DNA of 64,000 nucleotides from Mesorhizobium qingshengii (GTDB taxonomy: Bacteria; Pseudomonadota; Alphaproteobacteria; Rhizobiales; Rhizobiaceae), in assembly GCF_900103325.1 (NCBI RefSeq), contig NZ_FMXM01000015.1, positions 62,001 to 126,000 on the forward strand. The letters are read 5' to 3'. Below are positions 16,529 to 24,836 of the stretch, piece by piece (position 1 is the stretch's first letter; the number at the start of each line of letters is the position of its first letter). Position numbers and translations under genes: made by a program. Below the pieces are notes generated by a model, which was given only the letters and a program-made list of their open reading frames with translations, did not search any database and had not been told where the DNA came from.

Positions 16529-17515
16529 TTAAGTTGCCAGCATCTCGCTGAAGAAAAGCTCCTCCGGCTCGATCTTTCGGGAGATTAGCCCGTCAAGGAA
16601 AGACCAGTTGATCATTGTTTCGAGCACTTGACGGTTCGCGGCAAAGCCGCTGGCCCAATAATCTTGGCCCATGATCGCCTTGGTACGATCCAATTCTTGA
16701 CGCAGCCACGGAAGGCCGATCTTGAGCGCCTGCTCGTACGCAAGATCGGCGCTAGCAACGCTCTGCGCCTCGGCAAATGCCCCGTACACATCCCCAACGA
16801 GTGTTGCATCCGCCTTTGCATCGGCGGTGCGCACACCGATCAGATGCATGATGGGGAACACTCGTGTTTTCGCGTAATATTCCTTCTCGACCGCTTCGGA
16901 ATCTTCAAACAACCGCCTGGATCTGGCGTGGGGTTCCATGGCACTCTTTATTGGTTTGTATGCAAGAATGGCGTCGATCTCGCCAGCCAGCAGCAAGTCG
17001 TCCAGCAGAGCTCCGTCCGCCGCGACCTCGATAGATATTCCCTTGTAGAGGTTTGGAATCGGGATGGTGTCACGCTCCCTTTCGTTCACATCGCCAACCA
17101 CCCAGCGCATCTGGCCCGCCTCGACGCCGAACTGGTCACGCAGCCCTCCCCGCGCCGCCAGCGCCGCCGTCATCGAATACTCCCGAACGCCTACCTTCCG
17201 GCCAATGAGATCGCGGGGATGATTGATGGGGCCATCCTTGCCAACATAGAATGCCCCATGGCGAAAACTGCGGGAGGGAAAGATCGGAATGCCCAGATAG
17301 GAACATTTGCCATCGACCCGCATCCGCAGGAAATTGCTGAAGGAGAGCTCGCTGACTTCGTATTCGGCCGACGTGAATGCCTTGGAGAAGATCTCCTCGA
17401 GCGGCTTGTCGATCATCACCACCTCTCGCCCTCCGACCGGGATTCTGCCGTCATAGAGCGCTTGCGTGCGATCGTATCGCCACACAGCAACATTCAATTT
17501 TGCAACACTTGCCAT
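16529..17515 (-). CDS. 4,5-dihydroxyphthalate decarboxylase-like protein (periplasmic-binding fold, cytoplasmic)
   Basis: This 328-residue protein resembles the phthalate-pathway 4,5-dihydroxyphthalate decarboxylase family. It begins KLNVAVWRYDRTQALYDGRIPVGG, contains FSNFLRMRVDGKCSYLGIPIFPSRSFRH (about 59-86), and ends in a helical WASGFAANRQVLETMINWSFLDGLISR segment. The fold is that of NMT1/THI5-type binding proteins, but there is no signal peptide or lipobox, which argues for an enzyme and not a transporter subunit. No phthalate dioxygenase or dehydrogenase genes are nearby, so the real substrate may be another beta-hydroxy or enol acid. Confidence 0.8.
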   Translation of the reverse strand: MASVAKLNVAVWRYDRTQALYDGRIPVGGREVVMIDKPLEEIFSKAFTSAEYEVSELSFSNFLRMRVDGKCSYLGIPIFPSRSFRHGAFYVGKDGPINHPRDLIGRKVGVREYSMTAALAARGGLRDQFGVEAGQMRWVVGDVNERERDTIPIPNLYKGISIEVAADGALLDDLLLAGEIDAILAYKPIKSAMEPHARSRRLFEDSEAVEKEYYAKTRVFPIMHLIGVRTADAKADATLVGDVYGAFAEAQSVASADLAYEQALKIGLPWLRQELDRTKAIMGQDYWASGFAANRQVLETMINWSFLDGLISRKIEPEELFFSEMLAT

Positions 17516-17559
17516 GTCTTCAGCAGTCCTGAGTGCAATGATTTCGCGATTGCGGGAGT

Positions 17560-18261
17560 TCAGATCCCCGCAAGGATTTGATTGATGTGCAGCTCGGCCA
17601 CATCAAGGAACGGGAATTCCGGCTTCTGTTCTGCATAGAAAGACGACAAGTCCGTTCCCGCCAGGACAATTGCCTGGGCTCCCCGCTTGATGATGAGATC
17701 ATTGGCCAAATGTCTGAAATACTCGACTTCCGCCTTAGTCCCACGTTTCCCATACAACGCGATGTCGTTGTACGTGTCGTGGACAACGTTGATTTCCTTG
17801 GGATCGAGCTTGACCACCATGCGTTCCGGAACAGAACCGAAGATATCCGACGCCATCACGGCCCGGTTGCCAAAAATGGCAACGCGCTCCAAGCCGGCGG
17901 CCTTTAAGCCACCTTCAATGGATTCAAGGACATTGATGATAGGACCCCTCGATGATTTCTTGATGTCGTCGATCGCAAGGTGTGGTGCAACGGCTGTTAT
18001 AGCCACGGTGTCCACGCCCGCATCGAACAATTCATTTGCCAACGAGCCTAAATAGCTTCCAAGGCCAGCACGATTTGCAGAACTTATATAGCCCAACACA
18101 GTGTTGACGTCGGCGTGCCTTAGCGTGAGATGCAGCGGAATTTTAGCATCATTGTACCTCTCCAAGATCTTATCGTAGTAGAATACGCCAGCTCTGATCG
18201 CCAAACCGCCAACCAGGCCGATCTTTGTCGGTTTTATATTCGAAGCAGGCTTTTCTACCAT
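17560..18261 (-). CDS. Aspartate/glutamate racemase-superfamily protein without cysteines
   Basis: This 233-residue protein shares the two-domain layout of aspartate racemases: KIGLVGGLAIRAGVFYYDKI at the start, FDAGVDTVAITAVAPHL in the middle and AIVLAGTDLSSFY near the end. In true racemases the middle and late motifs read PCNTAH and GCTE and supply the two catalytic cysteines. Here those positions are Ala and Gly, and the whole protein contains no cysteine. A two-base proton-transfer racemase is therefore unlikely. It may be a lyase, isomerase or binding protein for an acidic metabolite. It is the second gene of the leftward operon, 27 bp after the ALDH. Confidence 0.75.
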   Translation of the reverse strand: MVEKPASNIKPTKIGLVGGLAIRAGVFYYDKILERYNDAKIPLHLTLRHADVNTVLGYISSANRAGLGSYLGSLANELFDAGVDTVAITAVAPHLAIDDIKKSSRGPIINVLESIEGGLKAAGLERVAIFGNRAVMASDIFGSVPERMVVKLDPKEINVVHDTYNDIALYGKRGTKAEVEYFRHLANDLIIKRGAQAIVLAGTDLSSFYAEQKPEFPFLDVAELHINQILAGI

Positions 18262-18288
18262 GATTTCCTCCTGAAATTCGGCTGCGTG

Positions 18289-19743
18289 TCAATTGTAGTT
18301 GATCACTAAGTGCTTGATCTCTGTCATCTCTTCCATGGCAAACCTTGTGCCCTCGCGGCCGAGCCCAGACTCCTTCCATCCGCCGAAAGGCATATTGTCG
18401 ATGCGATAAATGGGCACGTCGTTGATCATCAGCCCCCCGACGTCCCAGTCCTCGAGGGCTCTAAAGGCTTTGCGGATGTCAGCGGTAAACAAGCCACCTT
18501 GTAACCCGTAGCGCGTGCTGTTCGCCCGCAGGACCGCCTCGTCGAAATCCGAGAACGAGTTTATCGTCATCACAGGCCCGAAGATCTCCTCGTCCTCGAC
18601 CTTCATCCCCGCCTTGGTGTTCGCCAGAAGCGTCGGCTCGATGATGGAACCTGCTTTACCACCGCCGATCACCAATTCGGCGCCGCCGGCAAGTGCCTCG
18701 TCGATCCACAGCTTGATCCTATCGGCGGACTTCTGGTCGATAACCGGACCGACATCCGTGTCGGCCAGGGCTGGATCGCCCACTTTGCAGTTCAGTAACT
18801 TTTGTCTCAGACTATCCTGAAACGCCGAGCGAATACGGTGATCTACTAGAATTCGCTGTACGCCAATGCAATATTGCCCGCCATACACCACACCGCCGCG
18901 AACGCAGCGCGTCGTCGCAAGATCAATGTCGGCATCGGCGCAAACAATAACCGCGGCGTTGCCACCAAGTTCAAGCGCGACTTTCTTTCTTCCGGCTATG
19001 GATTTGATATGCCAACCGACGGCAGCCGATCCTGTGAAGGTCACCATGTGAAACCTGTCGTCCCTAACCATGCGCTCGGCGAGCGGCACGGGACAATGCA
19101 CGACCGTCAGAACGCCTTCGGGCAAACCCGCGTCTTTGAGAATCTCGGCCAGTAGAACCGCCGTAAGTGGCGTTTGCGGCGCGGGCTTCAAAACCACCGA
19201 ATTGCCGACCGCAAGCGCTGGCGCCACCTTATGGAGAACCAGATTCAAGGGAAAGTTGAACGGTGCAATTGCCAGGATCGGCCCGATTGGAAACCTCCGC
19301 GCCAAACCTACGCGACGGCTTCCTGCGATCATCGTTTCATGGCTCACGCTGGCGAGATCCATTCGGGCGCCGCCAACCCCGGTGTTCTGGTACTCGAAAA
19401 TGCCACCATCCATGTCGAGCGGAATTTCCACGCCGGAAAACCGCCTGGCTTCAGCTGCCGCATTTGATAGATTGAAGATCGATCTGGCGACCTCGCCGCG
19501 CGCATCATAAAGTGGTTTTCCTGCCTCGGCGGAGATCAATGCGGCAGCATCTTCCCGACGCTGCCGAAGTATTTCCGAGGCGCGTTGAAGGATGTCAGCA
19601 CGAACAAAGCGCGGCAAGCGTCTGAACTTTTCGAAAGATGAAACGGCACCTGCAATGGCAGCCTCGACCTCAGCCTCGCTAGCTATCGGCATTTCGCCGA
19701 CGAGCTGCCCGTCGAACGGTGAGTAGATCCTATCCTTGGACAA
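18289..19743 (-). CDS. Aldehyde dehydrogenase, first gene of the leftward operon
   Basis: This 484-residue ALDH has Asn163 in PFNFPLN, Glu258 in LELGGNA and Cys292 in GGQYCIGVQR. The PFNFP, GGNA and QYCIGVQR motifs place it among the glyceraldehyde-3-phosphate/lactaldehyde-type branch and not with betaine aldehyde dehydrogenases. The start is TTG, supported by a GAGGG seven bases upstream. The start lies about 50 bp downstream of the predicted transcription start of the leftward promoter module (19798-19858). Its product would oxidise an aldehyde imported or made by the pathway; the substrate is unknown. Confidence 0.92.
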   Translation of the reverse strand: MSKDRIYSPFDGQLVGEMPIASEAEVEAAIAGAVSSFEKFRRLPRFVRADILQRASEILRQRREDAAALISAEAGKPLYDARGEVARSIFNLSNAAAEARRFSGVEIPLDMDGGIFEYQNTGVGGARMDLASVSHETMIAGSRRVGLARRFPIGPILAIAPFNFPLNLVLHKVAPALAVGNSVVLKPAPQTPLTAVLLAEILKDAGLPEGVLTVVHCPVPLAERMVRDDRFHMVTFTGSAAVGWHIKSIAGRKKVALELGGNAAVIVCADADIDLATTRCVRGGVVYGGQYCIGVQRILVDHRIRSAFQDSLRQKLLNCKVGDPALADTDVGPVIDQKSADRIKLWIDEALAGGAELVIGGGKAGSIIEPTLLANTKAGMKVEDEEIFGPVMTINSFSDFDEAVLRANSTRYGLQGGLFTADIRKAFRALEDWDVGGLMINDVPIYRIDNMPFGGWKESGLGREGTRFAMEEMTEIKHLVINYN

Positions 19744-19797
19744 TGCGTTTCCCTCGCCAGAAATGCCGGTCGAACCGACCTTGTTGGCAGGAAACTG

Positions 19798-19858
19798 TCA
19801 CATCGCAGGTGCGCTTAAAATATCAAAATATTGAACTTGCCGCTCTAAAAATTAGAGC
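19798..19858 (-). promoter_or_regulatory. Leftward promoter module: 17-bp LysR-type dyad plus -35/-10
   Basis: On the minus strand, GCTCTAA-N3-TTAGAGC (19858-19842) is a perfect 17-bp dyad containing a T-N11-A LysR box. After a 15-bp spacer comes TTGATATTTTAAGCGCAC (19826-19809), whose TTGATA serves as a -35. An ATGTGA lies 17 bp further on (19803-19798) as a -10. The dyad is centred near -59, the usual activating position for LysR proteins. The same module recurs at 20814-20874 facing the other way. Confidence 0.75.
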
Positions 19859-19868
19859 GACCGTCTTT

Positions 19869-20801
19869 TCATTGGTACTGGGTGTCGACGTCGGCATCCG
19901 CGCTATCCAGTGGCTCGCCGACCAAAAGCGCCACCAGGCTTTTGAGGAAGGCCTCAGCCGCGATTGGCAGAAGCCTATCGGCATGCACGCACACCTCCAC
20001 TGATGACGACCTCAGTTCTGGCACGTCAAGTCTGATTGCTTTCACCATTCCCGTCTCGACATCCCGCCTGGATGACAGAAACGGCAGCAGGGTCACCCCA
20101 GCGCCTGAACGGGCGTAGCCACGGAGGGCTTCGATCGAGTTGGTTTCGAGGACCACATTGAGGTGCAATTTCTGCGTAACGCACCATCCGTCCACCAACT
20201 TTCTTATCCCGAAGGTGGTGTCTGGAAGCGCCAAGGGCAGTTCGAGAAGTTCCGCAATAGTGATTTCATCGCGGACAGCAAGTTCATGGCTTTTTCCGAC
20301 GATCGCATAGAGCGGATCCTGGACACGATGGGCGACGTGCACGCCATCCCGGGCAGGCGAATGAAAAGCGATCCCTATGTCTGCATTTCCCATCCGGATG
20401 TCCTCGATGACAGCGTCCGTTCCCATGGCTCGCAAGTCGAAGGTGATCCCCGGATGCCTACCACGGAAATTGGCTATTATGTCCGACAACGGACCGGCTA
20501 CGACGCCGTCTATCGATGAGATTCGAACATGACCGCGCTTCAGGTTGTTGAGATCGTCGAGGCTCTGGCGCAAGCGATTGCGCTCCGCTTCGATTCCCTT
20601 GGCATAAGAGAGGAAGGCCTCTCCGGCCGCGGTCAATTCGATACCCTTGACGCTTCGCTGAAAGAACTCGGCGCCGAACTCTTCCTCGAGCAGCTTAACC
20701 TGACGGCTGATGGCTGAAGCTGCCACGTTCAATCGGTCGGACGCGGCGCGAAAGGAGCCCTGTTTCGCCACCTCTATAAAGTATCTTGGACCAGAATCCA
20801 T
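19869..20801 (-). CDS. LysR-family transcriptional regulator of the flanking operons
   Basis: This 310-residue LysR protein has its helix-turn-helix in GSFRAASDRLNVAASAISRQVKLLEEEFG (about 15-43) and an effector domain from about residue 88. I start it at the ATG at 20801; an in-frame GTG four codons upstream is less likely because the run GGGGGCG then serves as ribosome site. The gene sits between two inverted copies of one promoter module, one driving the ALDH operon behind it and one driving the ABC-transporter operon in front. The dyad at 20814-20830 abuts its own start, so it probably also represses itself. Confidence 0.92.
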   Translation of the reverse strand: MDSGPRYFIEVAKQGSFRAASDRLNVAASAISRQVKLLEEEFGAEFFQRSVKGIELTAAGEAFLSYAKGIEAERNRLRQSLDDLNNLKRGHVRISSIDGVVAGPLSDIIANFRGRHPGITFDLRAMGTDAVIEDIRMGNADIGIAFHSPARDGVHVAHRVQDPLYAIVGKSHELAVRDEITIAELLELPLALPDTTFGIRKLVDGWCVTQKLHLNVVLETNSIEALRGYARSGAGVTLLPFLSSRRDVETGMVKAIRLDVPELRSSSVEVCVHADRLLPIAAEAFLKSLVALLVGEPLDSADADVDTQYQ

Positions 20802-20813
20802 TCGCGCCCCCAC

Positions 20814-20874
20814 GCTCTAATTATTAGAACTTAGTCTTCCAGATATTGATATTTTCAGCGCACGTCAAATATGA
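20814..20874 (+). promoter_or_regulatory. Rightward promoter module: 17-bp LysR-type dyad plus -35/-10
   Basis: GCTCTAA-TTA-TTAGAAC (20814-20830) is a one-mismatch dyad with a T-N11-A core. After 15 bp it is followed by TTGATATTTTCAGCGCAC (20846-20863), whose TTGATA is a -35, and by ATATGA 17 bp later (20869-20874) as a -10. The 18-bp block matches the leftward copy at 17 of 18 positions while the 15-bp spacer between dyad and block is not conserved. It would start a transcript with a leader of about 170 bases for the binding-protein gene at 21054. Confidence 0.75.
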
Positions 20875-21053
20875 GAGCGTCAACGAAGCGTCCGACTGTG
20901 GCCAGGACATCGGGTCGAGAATGATCCCGCTGAATTCCAGTCGAGACCAGCCAGATAGGCAAAAAAAGCCGAGTTCGGATACTGGACCCGGCGCTGATTA
21001 ATGCCGGCGGCCTTCGGGAAGGCGCTGGCAAAATTGAAACAAGGGGGAGAGCA

Positions 21054-22280
21054 ATGCAAAAATCATATCCTAAACTCGTTACATCGACTGCTTTGTGTCT
21101 TTGGTTGGTGGTCTCACAGAGCAGCGCTGCGCGGGCAGACATTCGAATTGGATCGTTGTCTGCCTTGACCGGACCGGCTGCGGACTTGGTCAAACAAGTC
21201 TTTGCCGCTGAACAGGCCGCTATCGATGAAATCAACAGCGCCGGCGGTATTTTGGGTCAACAGGCAACGCTGATCTCTGCCGATACGGCATGCAATGCCC
21301 AAGTTGGAGTGGACGCTGCAAACAAGCTCGTCAACGTCGAGCAAGTGGCCGCGATCGTTGGCGGAACTTGCTCGGGCGAAACGATACCAGCTGCCAGCAA
21401 CGTGGCGGGACCCGCCGGCGTTCTGATGGTGTCGCCTGTATCAACGTCTCCCGAGATCACCAAACTCGATGACAAAGGTGTTCTGTTCCGGGTCGTCCCA
21501 TCGGATAACTTCCAGGGCATATACATGGCTCGGATGCTGCTATCCAAGGGGATCACCAAAGTCGCGCTTACCTATGTGAATAACGACTATGGCGTCGGTT
21601 TGGCGGAAGCCTTTCGGACTGCATACCTCGCAGGCGGTGGAACGATCGCCGGCGACAGTGTCCACGAAGACAAGAAGGAGTCCTACCGGGCCGAACTAGC
21701 AACCCTGGCAGGCGGCGGAGCGCAGACCCTTGTTCTGTTCGCGATTGGCGACTCGAGCGGTCTCACAATCATGCGTCAGTCGCTTGAATCCGGCCTGTTC
21801 GAAAAGTTTGCCGTAGCCGACGGCATGAAGGTATCCGCCCTGCTAGACGGCATCGGTGCCGAAAATCTGGAAGGGCGTATCATCGGCAGTGTGCCGACAG
21901 CGGCGGTCGGTCCTCAGAGCGACCGTTTCAAGGAACTCTACGGCCATACCGACAAATTCACTTTCGGGTACACTTTCACCGCGCAAGGCTATGACGCCGC
22001 GATGATCACTGCCCTGGCCATCGAGAAGGCCGGATCCACCGATCGGCGGGCAATTTTGAATGCCGTTCGCGACGTTGCGAATGCTCCAGGCGAAGTGGTT
22101 GGTCCCGGCGACTGGGCTAAGGCCGTTCAACTGATCAAGGCAGGCAAGGATATCAACTATAGCGGCGCGGCCGGTGACCACGAGTTCGACGAGAACGGAG
22201 ATATCGAAGGCGTGTTTGCGGAGTGGACCGTTAAGAGCGGAGAGGTCGTCGTCAGCCCTGCCGTGGCGTTGGGAAGATAG
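21054..22280 (+). CDS. Branched-chain-amino-acid-type ABC transporter substrate-binding protein
   Basis: This 408-residue periplasmic protein has a signal peptide with cleavage expected after SSAARA (about residue 28). Two Rossmann-like lobes follow (DIRIGSLSALTGPAADL, then GTCSGETIPAAS and YVNNDYGVGLAEAF), the Peripla_BP_6 layout. It is the first gene of a rightward operon with its own LivG, LivF, LivH and LivM and starts behind the LysR-dependent promoter module. The ligand is unlikely to be leucine itself; the catabolic neighbours suggest an organic or amino acid used by the leftward operon. Confidence 0.92.
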   Translation: MQKSYPKLVTSTALCLWLVVSQSSAARADIRIGSLSALTGPAADLVKQVFAAEQAAIDEINSAGGILGQQATLISADTACNAQVGVDAANKLVNVEQVAAIVGGTCSGETIPAASNVAGPAGVLMVSPVSTSPEITKLDDKGVLFRVVPSDNFQGIYMARMLLSKGITKVALTYVNNDYGVGLAEAFRTAYLAGGGTIAGDSVHEDKKESYRAELATLAGGGAQTLVLFAIGDSSGLTIMRQSLESGLFEKFAVADGMKVSALLDGIGAENLEGRIIGSVPTAAVGPQSDRFKELYGHTDKFTFGYTFTAQGYDAAMITALAIEKAGSTDRRAILNAVRDVANAPGEVVGPGDWAKAVQLIKAGKDINYSGAAGDHEFDENGDIEGVFAEWTVKSGEVVVSPAVALGR

Positions 22281-22403
22281 GCGCCGATAGCACCCTGTAA
22301 AAACCTGCCGGCCGGCTTTTTCGGAACCCAGGCTCCGCATGGTCTAGACGAGGCCGTCGTCAGAGGCGGCCGGCCTGGCGGACAATATCTCCAAGGAATG
22401 ACC

Positions 22404-23225
22404 ATGAAAGATATAGTCGTGCCTCAATCGAAGGCAGCGCCGCCTGGCACGGGGCTTTCGATAAAAGGCATAAGCAAATCGTTTGGTGGCCTACGAGCCG
22501 TAGACAATTGCAGCTTTGATGTGAAAAGAGGCTCAATTACCGGGCTCATAGGGCCGAACGGCGCAGGCAAAACGACTCTTTTTTCGATTATAACAGGCTT
22601 TCTTTCCCCGGATTGCGGAAGAATAACCCTCGACGACGTGGATGTTACACGTCTTGCCCCGCACGACCTGTTTCATCGAGGGTTGGTCCGCACATTTCAA
22701 ATACCGCACGAATTCAGCAAACTCTCAGTGTTGGAAAACCTGATGGTGGTGCCGGCTAACCAGCCAGGCGAAAACCCCATCACGGCCTGGTTGCGGCCCG
22801 GTCTTGTGCGTGAGCGCGAAGAGCAAGTGTTTCAAGAGGCCAGGAACACGCTTGCCTTTCTCGGATTGGAAAAAGTGTGCGACCTGCCCGCCGGCAATCT
22901 CTCAGGCGGACAGCGTAAACTGGTCGAGCTGGGCCGGGCCATGATGTCAGGAGCCGGGACGGTCCTTCTTGATGAACCGGGGGCAGGCGTCAATCCAACG
23001 CTGCTCGCGCAACTTAGCCAAATGATCATGCGGCTGAACAGCGAGCGCGGCACGACCTTCTGCATCATCGAACACAACATGGATATGATCACCAGTCTTT
23101 GCGACACCGTTGTCGTCATGTCGTCGGGTTCTGTGCTGACCCAAGGTCACATGTCCCAGATCAAGAAGGACGACAGGGTGCTTGCGGCCTATCTGGGATC
23201 CTCTGCCGTGAGGGCCTTGCAATGA
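22404..23225 (+). CDS. ABC transporter ATP-binding protein, LivG type
   Basis: This 273-residue ATPase has Walker A GPNGAGKTT (about 50-58), the signature LSGGQRKLVELGRAMM, and Walker B VLLDEPGAG followed by the H-loop in IIEHNMD. The LivG-specific insertion (GLVRTFQIPHEF) follows the Q-loop. An ATG six bases earlier exists, but AAGGA at 22393-22397 is spaced correctly for 22404. The gene overlaps the LivF start by the ATGA arrangement. It powers import of the ligand bound by the protein at 21054. Confidence 0.93.
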   Translation: MKDIVVPQSKAAPPGTGLSIKGISKSFGGLRAVDNCSFDVKRGSITGLIGPNGAGKTTLFSIITGFLSPDCGRITLDDVDVTRLAPHDLFHRGLVRTFQIPHEFSKLSVLENLMVVPANQPGENPITAWLRPGLVREREEQVFQEARNTLAFLGLEKVCDLPAGNLSGGQRKLVELGRAMMSGAGTVLLDEPGAGVNPTLLAQLSQMIMRLNSERGTTFCIIEHNMDMITSLCDTVVVMSSGSVLTQGHMSQIKKDDRVLAAYLGSSAVRALQ

Positions 23226-23932
23226 GCCTGTTGTCCCTCGAAGGCATCGTGGCAGGCTATGGTCCGGACGTTCCGATCCTCCACGGGGTCAACCTTCACC
23301 TCGATGCGGGCGAAATCGTCGCCATCGTGGGGCCCAATGGCGCCGGCAAGTCCACCGCGATGAAGGCGGCCTTCGGACTGTTGAACATCCACGAGGGTAG
23401 GATCAGGATGGGCGACGAAGACGTTACCGGCAAAAGCCCGGAGTCTATCGTCAGGAAAGGCGTCTCGTTCGTTCCCCAAACCGAGAATATATTTCCTTCC
23501 CTAACGGTTCAGGAAAATCTGGAACTGGGCGGATACTTCAGCCCTCGCTCGCATGTCAGGGCCGGACTCGAGCGTATTTACACACTGTTCCCGCCACTGC
23601 GTGACAAAAGATACCAGAAGTCTGGGTGCTTGTCCGGCGGGCAGCGCCAAATGGTGGCTATGGGGCGCGCACTCATGCCCGATCCCACACTAATGCTTCT
23701 TGACGAGCCCACTGCCGGGCTGAGTCCCAAATACGCGGAGGAAATCTTCAGCCTTGTCCTTGGTATCAATGCCAACGGGACCTCGGTGCTGATGGTGGAG
23801 CAGAATGCGAGGCAGGCATTGATGATCTCTAATCGCGGCTATGTGCTCGTCGATGGCAGAAACCGGCATGAAGGCCCCGGAAACGATCTCGTACGCGACC
23901 GGGAAGTCGCGGAAATGTTTTTGGGGGGCTAG
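23222..23932 (+). CDS. ABC transporter ATP-binding protein, LivF type
   Basis: This 236-residue ATPase has Walker A GPNGAGKST (about 37-45), FVPQTENIFPSLTVQENL as the LivF-type Q-loop region, signature LSGGQRQMVAMGRALM and Walker B MLLDEPTAGLSP. The start ATG lies inside the LivG stop, so the pair is translationally coupled and would form the usual heterodimer. An open frame continues upstream but overlaps LivG and carries no homologous sequence. It ends 4 bp before LivH. Confidence 0.93.
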   Translation: MSLLSLEGIVAGYGPDVPILHGVNLHLDAGEIVAIVGPNGAGKSTAMKAAFGLLNIHEGRIRMGDEDVTGKSPESIVRKGVSFVPQTENIFPSLTVQENLELGGYFSPRSHVRAGLERIYTLFPPLRDKRYQKSGCLSGGQRQMVAMGRALMPDPTLMLLDEPTAGLSPKYAEEIFSLVLGINANGTSVLMVEQNARQALMISNRGYVLVDGRNRHEGPGNDLVRDREVAEMFLGG

Positions 23933-23935
23933 CCG

Positions 23936-24835
23936 ATGGATCAGTTGCTCGTTTTCATTAATGCATATCTCGTTCCAGGCATCGTTTCTGGTTCGATTTA
24001 CGCCCTCGGCGCAATCGGACTGACACTGCTCTTCGGCGTGCTGCGCTTCACGCATTTCGCCCACGGCGACGTCATGACCGCAGGGGCCTATTTTGCGCTC
24101 ACCGCTATTGGTTTGTTTGGCCTGCATCCGGTTTTGGCCTTGCCAATCGCCATGGTCTGCACATCGGCCTTGTGCCTCTGCATCAATCATTTTTTCTATA
24201 GGCCGCTCATGAGAAGGCCGTCGCTGGTGTTGACCATCAGCTCGTTTGGTATCGCGCTGATGATAAGGGCCTCGATCCAGCTGCTCTACGGGGTCGAGTC
24301 GCACTACTATGTCCGTGGCATCCAACGTTCGACCGACTTCCTTGGCACGTTTCGAATTGTCGATAGGCATATCTGGATCGTCTGCTGTGCGATCGTCCTG
24401 ATGGTCGCCCTGCACCTGCTTTTGACTTACACCCGTCTGGGCAAGGCGATGCGGGCAGTGAGTGACTCCCCGGAACTGGCGCGCCTGACCGGTATCTCCA
24501 CTTTGGCAATCGTCAAAGCGACTTGGGTTATTGGCGGATCACTTGCCGCGGTCGCCGGCGTCTTTCTGGGCTGGGACGGGTTTATTCAGGCCAACATGGG
24601 CTGGGATCTGCTTCTGCCGATGTCGGCGGCTGCCATCCTCGGAGGTCTCGGGCGCCCATACGGGGCAATGGTTGGTGGCCTGGTCATCGGCCTCGCGGAA
24701 GAGCTGAGCAGCTACCCATGGTTTGGCGGCGATGCCCTTTTGTCGCCCGGGTACAAGACCGGTGTGGCGTTCACGATCATGGTTGCAATGCTCATTTGGC
24801 GTCCGAACGGCTTGTTCGGTGGAAGGGTACAGTGA
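23936..24835 (+). CDS. ABC transporter permease, LivH type
   Basis: This 299-residue integral membrane protein has about eight hydrophobic segments. The N-terminal GSIYALGAIGLTLLFGVLRFTHFAHGD is the characteristic LivH entry motif. The EAA-like cytoplasmic loop (AVSDSPELARLTGIST) and AAILGGLGRPYGAMVGGLVIG near the end contact the ATPases. It lies 4 bp after LivF and 1 bp before LivM, so it is clearly part of the importer operon. Confidence 0.93.
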   Translation: MDQLLVFINAYLVPGIVSGSIYALGAIGLTLLFGVLRFTHFAHGDVMTAGAYFALTAIGLFGLHPVLALPIAMVCTSALCLCINHFFYRPLMRRPSLVLTISSFGIALMIRASIQLLYGVESHYYVRGIQRSTDFLGTFRIVDRHIWIVCCAIVLMVALHLLLTYTRLGKAMRAVSDSPELARLTGISTLAIVKATWVIGGSLAAVAGVFLGWDGFIQANMGWDLLLPMSAAAILGGLGRPYGAMVGGLVIGLAEELSSYPWFGGDALLSPGYKTGVAFTIMVAMLIWRPNGLFGGRVQ

Positions 24836-24836
24836 C

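Noticed and set aside
16529..17515. Annotation as an ABC transporter binding protein
   Set aside because: The fold is similar, but there is no signal peptide or lipobox and the motifs fit the 4,5-dihydroxyphthalate decarboxylase family.
22299..22321. Possible attenuator between the binding protein and livG: A-run, GCCGGCCGGC, T-run
   Set aside because: The GC core is a gapless palindrome that allows only a very short stem with a tight loop. It resembles a terminator but cannot fold into a good one without alternative pairings.
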